Part shown: positions 1 through 7,018 of the stretch, in pieces | Layout: each line of letters begins with the position of its first letter | Numbering within the stretch: position 1 is the stretch's first letter | Origin: Clostridiales bacterium | GTDB lineage: Bacteria; Bacillota; Clostridia; Oscillospirales; Acutalibacteraceae | DNA: 11,579 bases | Assembly: GCA_019418545.1 (NCBI GenBank) | Contig: DYBQ01000078.1 | Location: 1-11,579 of the forward strand | Reading direction: 5' to 3' | Program-made: the position numbers and the translations under genes | Notes under the pieces: model-generated | Database searches by the model: none | The model's input: only the letters and a program-made list of their open reading frames with translations | Told to the model about the DNA's origin: nothing

Positions 1-26
1 GGCTCGGAGATGTGTATAAGAGACAG
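1..26. other. Nextera transposase adapter remnant (artefact)
   Basis: The 19-base transposon mosaic end AGATGTGTATAAGAGACAG occupies 8-26. It is preceded by GGCTCGG, which matches the end of the Illumina Nextera read-2 adapter. It is library-construction sequence left on a contig end, not genomic DNA. It also places an in-frame TAA at 17-19 upstream of the first gene. Genomic sequence starts at 27. Confidence 0.96.
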
Positions 27-28
27 GT

Positions 29-1024
29 GTGGATATGACAGAAGAGGGGGTTGAGGTTTCTGTCCAGTCGGCCCAGCCGGAAGAAGAGGGAAGCCTTTCT
101 TTTCAGCAGGCACAGGGAAAAACACTTTTGGAAGCTTTGGATAAGCTGATTCAAAAGAGCGGGAAAATCCCTTTGTATTCTCACAATACTACGATTGTTC
201 TTGGAAAAGAATGTGGAGAAAATGGTGTGGAAGGGATTATGGATTTTTTTGTGCGGTATTATGAGACACGCCCGTCTGTGAGTGTATTTTTGGCAGATGG
301 GAAAGCCTCGGATATTTTAGGACTGAAAAAGGATGGGGAGTATGTAGAAGCAAAAAACCTCACGCAAATTGGCCAAAGCGGGTTTGCCAATGGCTGGACA
401 GCAAATGTGAGAGTGATTGATTTTGTTAATCAGCTAAAAGGGGAAGGAAGCTCGCCGTATATGCCAATGCTTTCCATACAGGGCGAAGAAGTGGAAGCAA
501 TCGGAATGGCTTTGTTCCGGCAGGATAAATATTGCGGTATGCTCACCCCAGAAGAAAGCCGCGTTTTATTGCTGTTGACCAAAGGCCTTTCTGGTGGGCA
601 AATTGTATCCGAGTTTCCCGAAACCGGAAAAGTAACCTTTACCATCCGGCAGGCAGACGGAGCGGTGCTCCCCGAAATTCAAAACGGGAACCCCCGTCTT
701 ACCATTGAAGCGGAGGGGTTAGTGGAAATCAGCTCCATGGACAAAATGAGCCCTGCGGTGGATTGGGATAACAGGGAAGAACTCCTTATAAAAATGGAAG
801 AAACCATTTCACAGGATTTTACTTCGCAAATTCAGGCGGTGCTGAAAAAAACGCTGCAAGACTGGCACACAGACCCCTTTGGAATTGGGCGCACCCTGAT
901 GCAGCGGGAAACCGCCTGGTGGAAGAAAAATTCCGGCAGCTGGGAAGAGAAAATGGCCCAAATGGAAACCGTGGTTTCCACTAACATGACAGCGCTGCGG
1001 GTAGAGCAGGAAGTAGCTCCTTAG
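29..1024 (+). CDS. Ger(x)C family spore germination protein, 5'-truncated
   Basis: This is the C subunit (lipoprotein) of a GerA-type nutrient germinant receptor. It acts with the A and B subunits at the inner membrane of the spore. The visible 331 residues begin in the N-terminal domain with VDMTEEGVEVSVQ, which fits the early strand region of the family. They continue with the family-typical stretch YSHNTTIVLGKE (about residues 50-61), then DFFVRYYETRPSVSVFLADGKASDIL (residues 77-102). The C-terminal GerAC domain runs from about residue 170 to the end. Family members are usually about 370-400 residues, so the signal peptide, lipobox cysteine and first few dozen residues are missing. The gene is cut by the adapter-marked contig end; the GTG at 29 and ATG at 35 are internal codons, not real starts. 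The gerA and gerB partner genes would be expected upstream, off the contig. Family call is firm; the receptor type cannot be told. Confidence 0.88.
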   Translation: MDMTEEGVEVSVQSAQPEEEGSLSFQQAQGKTLLEALDKLIQKSGKIPLYSHNTTIVLGKECGENGVEGIMDFFVRYYETRPSVSVFLADGKASDILGLKKDGEYVEAKNLTQIGQSGFANGWTANVRVIDFVNQLKGEGSSPYMPMLSIQGEEVEAIGMALFRQDKYCGMLTPEESRVLLLLTKGLSGGQIVSEFPETGKVTFTIRQADGAVLPEIQNGNPRLTIEAEGLVEISSMDKMSPAVDWDNREELLIKMEETISQDFTSQIQAVLKKTLQDWHTDPFGIGRTLMQRETAWWKKNSGSWEEKMAQMETVVSTNMTALRVEQEVAP

Positions 1025-1044
1025 CAGCCTATGATACACTCTAC

Positions 1045-1073
1045 TGGACGAGAGGGGAAATATCTGGTATAAT
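1045..1073 (+). promoter_or_regulatory. Sigma-A promoter of first lipoprotein gene
   Basis: TGGACG (1045-1050, 4/6 to TTGACA), a 17-bp spacer, and a perfect TATAAT (1068-1073) with an extended TG motif at 1065-1066. Transcription should start near 1080. That is only about 13 bases before the ATG at 1093, leaving no room for a ribosome binding site ahead of that ATG. Confidence 0.75.
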
Positions 1074-1092
1074 ATAAAAAACGATTCCGCAA

Positions 1093-1893
1093 ATGAAAGG
1101 GGGAGAGGGTATCGGGAAGTTACAGTGGAAACGGGTGGTTTTGCTCCTGTCGGCAGCTTTTTTGGCTGTTTTTTTGAGCAGCTGCCAGGAAATCGACCCC
1201 CGCACGGTTTATAATCAGGCTCAAAAAAAAACCAATGCCCTTTCCAGCGGTGAGCAGCAGATTCACCTGGCGTTTGTGATTGAGCCCGAAGGGGAAAATA
1301 CGTGCTATTCCTGGGATATGACAGCCCGTTTTGTTACCTTGGAAAAAGAGTCGCAGCTGGAAGTCCAGTCGAAAAACAGTTTTCCAGACAAGGAATTTTA
1401 TTCCCGCTCGGTATATGCAGACGGAACTTTCTATGTGGATGATGACGGTACGCAGTATCAGGCGCCCATGGAATATGCAATGATGCAGGAGAGAATTACC
1501 CGGATATATCCTGATATCAGTTTTTCTGTGTCTCAGCTAAAAAATCTGGAAGTGGAAGATAAGGAAGACGGGAAATATTTTTCTTTTCAGGTGTCTGCAA
1601 AAAATGTCGCCCAGCTTACCGACTTTGTTATGAATCAAATCCAAAATTTCAGCAGCAATATCCCCACAGATATTATTACGAAAACAGCTTCTGGGGAGAT
1701 AATCGTGGACGAAAACAGCTATCTGTCTTCTTTGGAATTAACAGTGCCCTGTGTGGTAATACGGGACGGGCAAGAGAAGGAAGCCCAGCTGGAATATAGC
1801 CAAAAACTGGTGGAGCCAGGGAAAAAGGTTACGATTGATTTGGAAGGCCTTTCGGAATATCCAGAGGTGTCCATGTGGGATTTGCCGTGGTGA
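1093..1893 (+). CDS. Putative lipoprotein, paralogous to the convergent neighbour
   Basis: The product is a secreted lipoprotein of unknown function. A basic stretch (KLQWKR) is followed by a hydrophobic core and the lipobox LSSC, with the lipidated cysteine at residue 31 if translation starts at 1093. The mature part begins CQEIDPRTVYNQAQKKTNALSS and matches the start of the convergent neighbour (CQKANPTEILQNAMSKTQSL). Both also share a YADGTFYVD/YKDGTLYSD strand, an SGE-x2-V motif, and a C-terminal V-x-PG-x3-I/V-T-I/V segment. The fold is probably a beta-rich lipoprotein domain of the DUF6612/LolA-like type; that is inference. The start is uncertain: the strong purine tract AAAGGGGGAGAGGG lies at 1096-1109, inside the reading frame and after the ATG at 1093. 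Either the ATC at 1111 is used or the ATG is read without a Shine-Dalgarno. Own promoter upstream, shared terminator downstream. Confidence 0.8.
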   Translation: MKGGEGIGKLQWKRVVLLLSAAFLAVFLSSCQEIDPRTVYNQAQKKTNALSSGEQQIHLAFVIEPEGENTCYSWDMTARFVTLEKESQLEVQSKNSFPDKEFYSRSVYADGTFYVDDDGTQYQAPMEYAMMQERITRIYPDISFSVSQLKNLEVEDKEDGKYFSFQVSAKNVAQLTDFVMNQIQNFSSNIPTDIITKTASGEIIVDENSYLSSLELTVPCVVIRDGQEKEAQLEYSQKLVEPGKKVTIDLEGLSEYPEVSMWDLPW

Positions 1894-1922
1894 CCAGTTT
1901 TATTTGAATAGTGAGTATGAAA

Positions 1923-1960
1923 AGAGCGTGCCCCGAGCAATAGGGCACGCTCTCTTTTTT
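1923..1960. terminator. Bidirectional terminator between convergent lipoprotein genes
   Basis: Perfect 11-bp stem AGAGCGTGCCC (1923-1933) with GGGCACGCTCT (1943-1953) and a 9-base loop, followed by CTTTTTT on the plus strand. On the minus strand the stem is followed by TTTTCATACT, so it can also end the opposing transcript. It lies between the stop codons at 1893 and 1971. Confidence 0.92.
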
Positions 1961-1970
1961 AATTTAATGA

Positions 1971-2801
1971 TTAAAAGCCTTCGACATAAAAATCCTCTTC
2001 GCCGGCGGCATCATCAAAAAGGCCGCTGTCTATAGAGCTGTCTGATGCATCCTGATAGGAATCGGGGTCTTCCACCGTAATCTCAACTGCCTGCCCCGGA
2101 TTTACCAAAGACAGGTTCATCGTAACATCTGCCGAAGAGGTAACATCATCCTGGGTGACTTCGCAGGACAAATCGATTTTTTGGCCAATCAGGTATCCAT
2201 CCTTGTTTACGGTATATTCTCCGCTCAGGGATTTTAGATTGATTTCCTGCTGCGCATCATCGCTTTGCATATCCATAGCTTTCATAATGGAATCCAGCAG
2301 TGATTTTGCCGTCTCTTCATCAGCTGTAAAGAAGAATATAACATTGTCCCCGTCCATTTTCATTTCCAAATCAACGAGGTCCTTTATATCCTCGGAATTA
2401 AATTCTGTTAATTCAAAAATTTCGCTGCTTTCCTCCATAAATTCATCATAATCCATAGTGGATTTGATTTTGTATCCCATGGAATCCGAATACAATGTGC
2501 CGTCCTTATAAATAATGTCGATATTTATATCTTGTCCCATAAGAGCAGTGGACATCGTATACGCCATAGCTGGGTTTTCTTTGTCGTTAACAGCTTTCAG
2601 GTTTATGTCCACATCAAAGCCAATCCGCATTCCGCCAGATTCTGTGTCTAAAGATGCTTCCAAGTTATATTCCACAGATTCCAGCGATTGGGTTTTGGAC
2701 ATGGCGTTTTGCAAAATTTCAGTTGGATTTGCTTTTTGGCAGCCGGAAAAGCCCAGGAGCATCAGGCCTGCCAACAATACGGGCAAAACTCGTTTTTTCA
2801 T
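1971..2801 (-). CDS. Putative lipoprotein (DUF6612/LolA-like fold suspected)
   Basis: A 276-residue secreted lipoprotein of unknown function. The signal peptide MKKRVLPVLLAGLMLLGFSGC has two lysines and an arginine, a hydrophobic core, and the lipobox FSGC with cysteine 21 as the lipidation site. The mature protein is acidic, beta-strand rich and ends in an Asp/Glu/Ser-rich tail (about residues 245-276). It resembles clostridial lipoproteins annotated as DUF6612, in which an N-terminal helix (TEILQNAMSKTQSLESVEYNLEASL) precedes an antiparallel sheet; this is a fold guess. The start is well supported: AAGGAGA lies 8 bases before the ATG. It is a diverged paralog of the convergent gene at 1093-1893, most similar over the first 25 mature residues and the C-terminal third. 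Confidence 0.85.
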   Translation of the reverse strand: MKKRVLPVLLAGLMLLGFSGCQKANPTEILQNAMSKTQSLESVEYNLEASLDTESGGMRIGFDVDINLKAVNDKENPAMAYTMSTALMGQDINIDIIYKDGTLYSDSMGYKIKSTMDYDEFMEESSEIFELTEFNSEDIKDLVDLEMKMDGDNVIFFFTADEETAKSLLDSIMKAMDMQSDDAQQEINLKSLSGEYTVNKDGYLIGQKIDLSCEVTQDDVTSSADVTMNLSLVNPGQAVEITVEDPDSYQDASDSSIDSGLFDDAAGEEDFYVEGF

Positions 2802-2851
2802 TTCAATCTCTCCTTTTCAAAATCGGGTATAACGGATTCCGATACAACAAT

Positions 2852-2880
2852 ATTATACCAATTACCCAGCAAAAAGTCTA
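2852..2880 (-). promoter_or_regulatory. Sigma-A promoter of second lipoprotein gene
   Basis: Read on the minus strand: TAGACT (2880-2875, 4/6 to TTGACA), a 17-bp spacer, then TATAAT (2857-2852) with extended TGG just before it. The extended -10 TGGTATAAT is identical to that of the convergent paralog. The leader is about 45 bases and ends with AAGGAGA. Confidence 0.75.
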
Positions 2881-2943
2881 TAATTTTTCCATAACAAACC
2901 TGTTATTTACAAAATCTGTTTGCTGAAATCTGGAAAAAAGAAA

Positions 2944-2972
2944 TTTGCAGAGCGGGCGATTTGTGTTATAAT
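2944..2972 (+). promoter_or_regulatory. Sigma-A promoter of the TPR-methyltransferase operon
   Basis: TTTGCA (2944-2949, 4/6), a 17-bp spacer, and TATAAT (2967-2972) preceded by TGT, giving an extended -10. It is divergent from the lipoprotein promoter at 2852-2880. The leader to the ATG at 3026 is about 45 bases. Confidence 0.7.
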
Positions 2973-3025
2973 CAATAATAATCCATACATAGAAAAATAT
3001 GTTTGCAGAAAGCGGATGATAGAGT

Positions 3026-3688
3026 ATGATAAACAAAGCGGAAGCGGATTTTCAAAAGGCTGCAGCTTTGTATTGGGCGCTTGGCGGCAGCATGCCTCAT
3101 CAGGCCGAAAGGGAAAAAGAAGCACAAGAGCTGGTGAAAAATTCCCCCAGCCGGGAAAAGCTGCTGATGCGGGCGGCCGAGCTTTGTGGTAAGGGAGACA
3201 GCCCGGAAAGAAAATATCTGCTTGCCAAAATATACAGCTGGCTTGGCGCTTCCTATGCCCGGGAAACCATTCGGTGGGCATCGGCCTATCTGTCCGGGGA
3301 ACCGTGGAAGCTTTTGCCAGGAGGGACCACCAGACAGGAAGGGATTTTAGTCAGCCAGGAAAGCGCTGTGCGTGCCTCCCTGTTTGCCGACATGGCACAG
3401 GCGCAAATGCTGCTGGGCGAAACCGGCCCGGCCTTAAGTAATTATGCCGAGGCTTTCCGTCTGGAGCCTTATAATGCGATGTATCCGGTTAAAATTGCCG
3501 ATATTCTGGCAGCTACCCGGGGACTGGAGGAGGCACTGAATTATTTGAATAATCAAAAAGCCTCTGCCTATTACAAGCCGGTTTCCTATGTGGATGCACG
3601 GGGAGCCCGGAAAAATAATGATACCTTCCGTCAGCTTCTGGATTCTCATATCCGTAAGCTGACAGCACGAAAAGAAAACCTGCTGTAA
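3026..3688 (+). CDS. Tetratricopeptide repeat protein
   Basis: A 220-residue helical protein with no signal peptide or membrane segment, so probably cytoplasmic. The clearest TPR unit is about residues 113-148 (AVRASLFADMAQAQMLLGETGPALSNYAEAFRLEP), with the usual small residues and closing proline. A second, looser unit follows (about 150-176). The N-terminal half is also alternating amphipathic helix and may hold degenerate repeats (RAAELCGKGDSPERKYLLAKIYSWLG). TPRs bind protein partners; no specific partner can be named. In-frame TAG at 3020-3022 fixes the upstream limit, so ATG 3026 is the first possible start, although its ribosome binding site is poor (GATAGAG). The rRNA methyltransferase gene follows after 29 bases in the same transcript, so a role in ribosome maturation is conceivable but only inferred. 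Confidence 0.78.
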   Translation: MINKAEADFQKAAALYWALGGSMPHQAEREKEAQELVKNSPSREKLLMRAAELCGKGDSPERKYLLAKIYSWLGASYARETIRWASAYLSGEPWKLLPGGTTRQEGILVSQESAVRASLFADMAQAQMLLGETGPALSNYAEAFRLEPYNAMYPVKIADILAATRGLEEALNYLNNQKASAYYKPVSYVDARGARKNNDTFRQLLDSHIRKLTARKENLL

Positions 3689-3717
3689 GGGAAAAATAAG
3701 GAAAAGGGGAACTGCAT

Positions 3718-4953
3718 TTGAAAACCGAAAGAATCTATCCGGCGGTTACGATTACCAAAAAAGGAGAAGCAAGCATTCGAAAAGGGCATCCCTGGGTCTA
3801 TGACGCAGAAATTACCCAAATGGATGCAGAGCGTCCGATTATCGATGGGGAATTGGTGGATGTGCTGTCTGGAAAAGGCCGCTATCTTGGGACCGGGTTT
3901 TATAACAGCCATTCCAAAATCCGGGTGCGTGTCATTTCGTCTAACGCCAACGATACCTTTGATGAAGCGTTTTTTTGCCGGCGGCTGCGCCATGCCTGGG
4001 ACTATCGAAAGACGGTTATGGGGAAGGATACTTCCTGCTGCCGGTTGATTTTTGGAGAAGCAGACCATTTCCCCGGCTTAACAGTGGACCGGTTTGGAGA
4101 CATTCTGGTAACACAGACCCTTTCTTTGGGGATTGAAAAGCGAAAAGATATGCTATTCCCGGCTTTCGTCAACATGCTGCGGGAAGATGGGGAAGATATC
4201 CGCGGAATTTATGAGCGAAACGACGTGGCGATTCGCCGGTTGGAAGGCATGGAAGAGGGCAAGGGCTTTTTTGCCCTTCCGGGCGAGTCTTTGCCGGAAA
4301 GCACCCGGACAGAAATTGTCGAAAATGGAATTCGCTATGGAGTGGATTTTGAAAATGGACAGAAAACCGGTTTTTTCCTGGACCAGAAATATAACCGCCA
4401 GGCGGCGGCAAAGCTTGCACCGGGAAAACGGGTGCTCGACTGCTTTACTCATACCGGCTCGTTTGCGCTGAATGCAGCAAAAGCCGGAGCAGAAAAAGTG
4501 TGTGCCGTGGATATTTCTGCTGATGCAGTGGAGATGGCCCAAAAAAATGCACAGCTGAACGGACTGGAAGGAAACATGAGTTTCCGGCAGGCAAATGTTT
4601 TCGACTTGCTTCCTCAGCTGGAGCATGAGCCAGGTGCCAATTTTGACTATATTATTTTGGACCCGCCGGCTTTTACCAAGTCCCGTCAAACAGTCCGGCA
4701 GGCTGCGCGGGGCTATAAAGAAATCAACCTTCGGGCTATGAAGCTTTTGCCCAGAGGCGGCTATCTGGCCACCTGTTCCTGCTCGCATTTTATGACGGAA
4801 GAGCTGTTCTGCGAGATGCTTCGCAGTGCAGCGTTTGACGCCAATGTTTCGCTGCGGCAAATAGAAGCCCGCCAGCAGGCGCCGGACCATCCCATTTTGT
4901 GGAATGTTCCCGAGACCAACTATTTAAAATTCTACTTATTCCAGGTAGTGTGA
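3718..4953 (+). CDS. rlmI: Class I SAM-dependent rRNA methyltransferase, RlmI-like
   Basis: Probable 23S rRNA cytosine-5 methyltransferase of the RlmI/COG1092 family. It transfers a methyl group from S-adenosylmethionine to rRNA in the cytoplasm. The 411 residues fit the family (about 390-410). An N-terminal PUA domain spans roughly 4-75 (RKGHPWVYDAEI). A linker carries GQKTGFFLDQKYNR (214-227). A Rossmann methyltransferase domain has SAM motif I VLDCFTHTGSFAL (239-251), the acidic AVDIS (263-267), the catalytic-loop DPPAF (315-319) and the TCSCSH motif (352-357) with cysteines typical of this family. The start is TTG at 3718, chosen because AAGGGGA lies 7 bases upstream and no ATG fits the PUA domain as well. 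It is the second gene of the TPR operon. Its 3' end overlaps by 18 bases the frameshifted reading frame of the opposing MATE gene. The exact target base in this organism is inferred from the family. Confidence 0.88.
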   Translation: MKTERIYPAVTITKKGEASIRKGHPWVYDAEITQMDAERPIIDGELVDVLSGKGRYLGTGFYNSHSKIRVRVISSNANDTFDEAFFCRRLRHAWDYRKTVMGKDTSCCRLIFGEADHFPGLTVDRFGDILVTQTLSLGIEKRKDMLFPAFVNMLREDGEDIRGIYERNDVAIRRLEGMEEGKGFFALPGESLPESTRTEIVENGIRYGVDFENGQKTGFFLDQKYNRQAAAKLAPGKRVLDCFTHTGSFALNAAKAGAEKVCAVDISADAVEMAQKNAQLNGLEGNMSFRQANVFDLLPQLEHEPGANFDYIILDPPAFTKSRQTVRQAARGYKEINLRAMKLLPRGGYLATCSCSHFMTEELFCEMLRSAAFDANVSLRQIEARQQAPDHPILWNVPETNYLKFYLFQVV

Positions 4954-6336
4954 TAGTTGCCCTGCGCTTTCATCCGCATAACAAAAGAGGCCGGTGTATA
5001 CCGGCCTCTCTTTTTGTGTGTCAGGCATAGTGATATCGTTTTTTCTGCGTGATAAAGAAAATGATGCTAACAGCCAGCGCCAGCAGTTCGGCCGCCGAGA
5101 TGGCCAGCCAAACCCCGTCAATCCCCACAATAGCAGGCAAAATGAGGATGGACGCCATCGCAAAAAAGAAATGGAGGCCGAGATAATCCCGTTGTTTAAA
5201 GCGGTAAAAAAGGCGGAGCTGAAAACATTAAATCCGCTGATACAGAAAGAAAGCGCATAGATTCGGAATCCCCGGCAGGTTAATTCAAACAGCGCCCGGT
5301 CATATCCCACAAACCAGTTGGCCAGCGAAGCGGAAAGAAGCTCCGAAGAAAACAGCATCCCAATGCCAAACATAGAAGTAATGAACAGGCTTTTTCGAAA
5401 TAGGTTTTTTAGCTCATCTGTCCGTGCCGCACCATATTGGTAGCTGATAACAGGCGCGCTGCCAATGGCATATCCAAAGTAGACGGCTGCAAAAATAAAG
5501 TTGACATACATAATGACCCCATAGGCTGCAACACCGTTTTCTCCCGCAAGCTTCATGAGCTGGAAATTATACAGGATATTCACCAAAGAAGCAGAAAGGT
5601 TGGTCATCAGCTCTGAAGAACCGTTGATACACACCCGAAGAAGGACGCCCCACTCCAGCCGGGTTTTGGTCAATTTAAGAAGGCTGTCGTTTTTTCTGGC
5701 AAAGTAAAAAATGGGAATTATACCGCCTACCGTTTGGCTGATAACCGTAGCGGCAGCAGCACCGGCGATTCCCCATTGAAACACGGCGACAAACAGGGCG
5801 TCTAATATCATATTGGTAAGCCCGGCGGCAACGGTTACCAAAAGCCCAAGCTTTGGCTTTTCTGCCGCCACAAAAAAGCTTTGGAAGAGATTTTGCAGGA
5901 TGAACATGGTGATAAATAAAATCAGGATTCTTCCATACAAAACACAGTCTTCCAGCATTTGGCCTTCGGCGCCCAATGCCTGCGAAATGGGGCGCATTCC
6001 AACAAAACCAACTATTGTTAATAGAACCCCGGCTCCCATGGCGGCATATACCAGCATGGAAAAATAGCGGTTGGCATTTTCTTTTTTTCCTTCCCCAAGC
6101 GCCATGGACACCACAGCACTGCCGCCGGTACCTACCAAAAAACCAAGGGTGCCAAACGCCATGAGTACCGGCATTATCAGATTAACAGCGGCAAATGCAG
6201 TTTTTCCCACAAAATTGGAAACAAACAGTCCATCTACCACGCTGTATATGGAAGTGAAAACCATCATGACGATGGAAGGAAAAACAAAACGCAAAAGCCG
6301 GCTATAAGTAAAATGGTCGGATAATTGAATTCTCAT
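4936..6336 (-). CDS. MATE family efflux transporter, C-terminus frameshifted
   Basis: A multidrug and toxin extrusion antiporter that exports small molecules in exchange for Na+ or H+ at the cell membrane. Residues 1-390 show the usual MATE pattern of hydrophobic helices, including SVVDGLFVSNFVG near residues 32-44 and GTGGSAVVSMALGEGKKENANRYFS in the first half, with a second MatE half from about 230. After residue 390 the frame changes to an Arg/Trp/Ser-rich tail of 76 residues that resembles nothing. In the +1-shifted frame the missing helix is intact (AMASILILPAIVGIDGVWLA, then ISAAELLALAV) and ends at a TGA at 5023-5021, right before the terminator. Adding one base to the T6 run gives a 438-residue protein, the normal family length. 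Start is backed by AAAGGGA. It lies 16 bases after the MarR gene in the same operon. Substrate unknown; probably inactive or altered if the shift is real. Confidence 0.85.
   Translation of the reverse strand: MRIQLSDHFTYSRLLRFVFPSIVMMVFTSIYSVVDGLFVSNFVGKTAFAAVNLIMPVLMAFGTLGFLVGTGGSAVVSMALGEGKKENANRYFSMLVYAAMGAGVLLTIVGFVGMRPISQALGAEGQMLEDCVLYGRILILFITMFILQNLFQSFFVAAEKPKLGLLVTVAAGLTNMILDALFVAVFQWGIAGAAAATVISQTVGGIIPIFYFARKNDSLLKLTKTRLEWGVLLRVCINGSSELMTNLSASLVNILYNFQLMKLAGENGVAAYGVIMYVNFIFAAVYFGYAIGSAPVISYQYGAARTDELKNLFRKSLFITSMFGIGMLFSSELLSASLANWFVGYDRALFELTCRGFRIYALSFCISGFNVFSSAFFTALNNGIISASISFLRWRPSSFCLLLWGLTGFGWPSRRPNCWRWLLASFSLSRRKNDITMPDTQKERPVYTGLFCYADESAGQLSHYLE
4986..5015. terminator. 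Terminator between rlmI and the MATE gene
   Basis: Perfect 10-bp stem AGAGGCCGGT (4986-4995) with ACCGGCCTCT (5000-5009), loop GTAT, followed by CTTTTT on the plus strand. On the minus strand it is followed by TTTTGTT, so it probably serves both converging transcripts. It lies just past the TGA at 5023-5021, which is the stop of the MATE gene in its unshifted frame. Confidence 0.92.
5162..5167 (-). other. Frameshift site in MATE gene (homopolymer)
   Basis: An A6 run on the plus strand (T6 in the gene). A T7 would read S-F-F-A-M-A-S-I-L and join both halves of the transporter in one frame of 439 codons including the stop. It may be a real mutation, a phase-variable tract or an assembly error. 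Confidence 0.85.
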
Positions 6337-6352
6337 AAAAATCCCTTTCAGA

Positions 6353-6835
6353 TTATTTTTGAGAGGATGGCTTTCCCGGAAGCTTTTGGATAATCTTCTC
6401 AGCCTCTCTCCTCATTCCCTGACAATATTTTTGATTTATCTCTATGAATGTTTTACGCTCCTGGGCCGAAAACTGTTTTAATGTGTTTTGTTCTGCCGCA
6501 AAAACCAAATCCACTGTTTCAGATGCAAAATGGATTCCTTCTGAAGTGAGCCGCAGCAGCTTGTTTTTTTGGTTTTTTCCGTCACTTTCCATCCTGATAT
6601 ATCCCAATGACTGCAATTTTTTCAGCGCTGAGTTTACGGTTTGGCGCGGAAGCTGCAAAACTTCGCAAATTCCTGCCTGGGTATATTCCCGGCTGGTTTC
6701 CCGCAAAAGATATAAAATCCAAAAAGCACAGTTGGAAAGCCCAAAGGCACCAGCTAACCGATGATATACTTCATCCGTATCTTTGAAAATGTGATTATAC
6801 TGAAGCAGTATCTCGTATAAATCCGATTCTTTCAT
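6353..6835 (-). CDS. MarR family transcriptional regulator
   Basis: A 160-residue winged helix-turn-helix repressor of the MarR family, which bind as dimers to palindromic operators and usually release DNA when a small ligand binds. The N-terminal helices (1-45) and C-terminal helices (105-152) would form the dimer interface. The helix-turn-helix is at about 52-74 (TQAGICEVLQLPRQTVNSALKKL), and the wing is at about 78-100 (GYIRMESDGKNQKNKLLRLTSEG). The wing lacks the common D-x-R-D-x-R pattern and has Lys/Asn instead. The start is supported by AAAGGA upstream of the ATG. It is the first gene of an operon with the MATE pump, 16 bases apart. Two near-identical 16-bp palindromes in its promoter strongly suggest autorepression and control of the pump. 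Ligand unknown. Confidence 0.9.
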   Translation of the reverse strand: MKESDLYEILLQYNHIFKDTDEVYHRLAGAFGLSNCAFWILYLLRETSREYTQAGICEVLQLPRQTVNSALKKLQSLGYIRMESDGKNQKNKLLRLTSEGIHFASETVDLVFAAEQNTLKQFSAQERKTFIEINQKYCQGMRREAEKIIQKLPGKPSSQK

Positions 6836-6864
6836 AAAAGAGTTCCTTTCTCAAACAGTAAAAT

Positions 6865-6880
6865 TGTCCGAAATCGGACA
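6865..6880. promoter_or_regulatory. MarR operator O2, downstream of transcription start
   Basis: Palindrome TGTCCGAAATCGGACA, with 7-bp arms TGTCCGA and TCGGACA around AA. It lies at about +9 to +24 of the marR transcript. Its centre is 36 bp from that of O1, on the other orientation of the same sequence. It is likely the second binding site of the same regulator. Confidence 0.86.
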
Positions 6881-6895
6881 TAAATCAATGCGGCT

Positions 6896-6924
6896 ATTAT
6901 AGTCCGATTTCGGACAAAAGTCAA
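6896..6924 (-). promoter_or_regulatory. Sigma-A promoter of the marR-MATE operon
   Basis: On the minus strand: TTGACT (6924-6919, 5/6), exactly 17 bp, then a perfect TATAAT (6901-6896). It is the strongest promoter in the window by consensus match. Transcription should start near 6889. The 17-bp spacer is almost completely filled by a palindromic operator. Confidence 0.9.
6901..6916. promoter_or_regulatory. MarR operator O1, within promoter spacer
   Basis: Palindrome AGTCCGATTTCGGACA: half-sites GTCCGA and TCGGAC around a TT centre. It fills the spacer between the -35 and -10 boxes and touches the first base of the -10, so a bound repressor would block RNA polymerase. It is the reverse complement of O2 except for one outer base. 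Confidence 0.88.
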
Positions 6925-7018
6925 GCCTTTGATTTTTAACTTGTTTTGAAAAATGCGTGCTTGTCATTGTGCTGCAAAACAATTTTTTGTAAGCGTGGTT
7001 TAATTTTGTATAAATGTC

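Noticed and set aside
2920..3192. Open frame overlapping the start of the TPR gene in another frame
   Set aside because: It starts within the divergent promoter region, lacks a ribosome binding site, and its sequence has no coding character; the overlapping TPR frame shows a clear repeat motif.
4153..4890. 245-codon minus-strand frame inside rlmI
   Set aside because: Antisense to the methyltransferase, which has all its SAM and catalytic motifs; no ribosome binding site or promoter found for the antisense frame.
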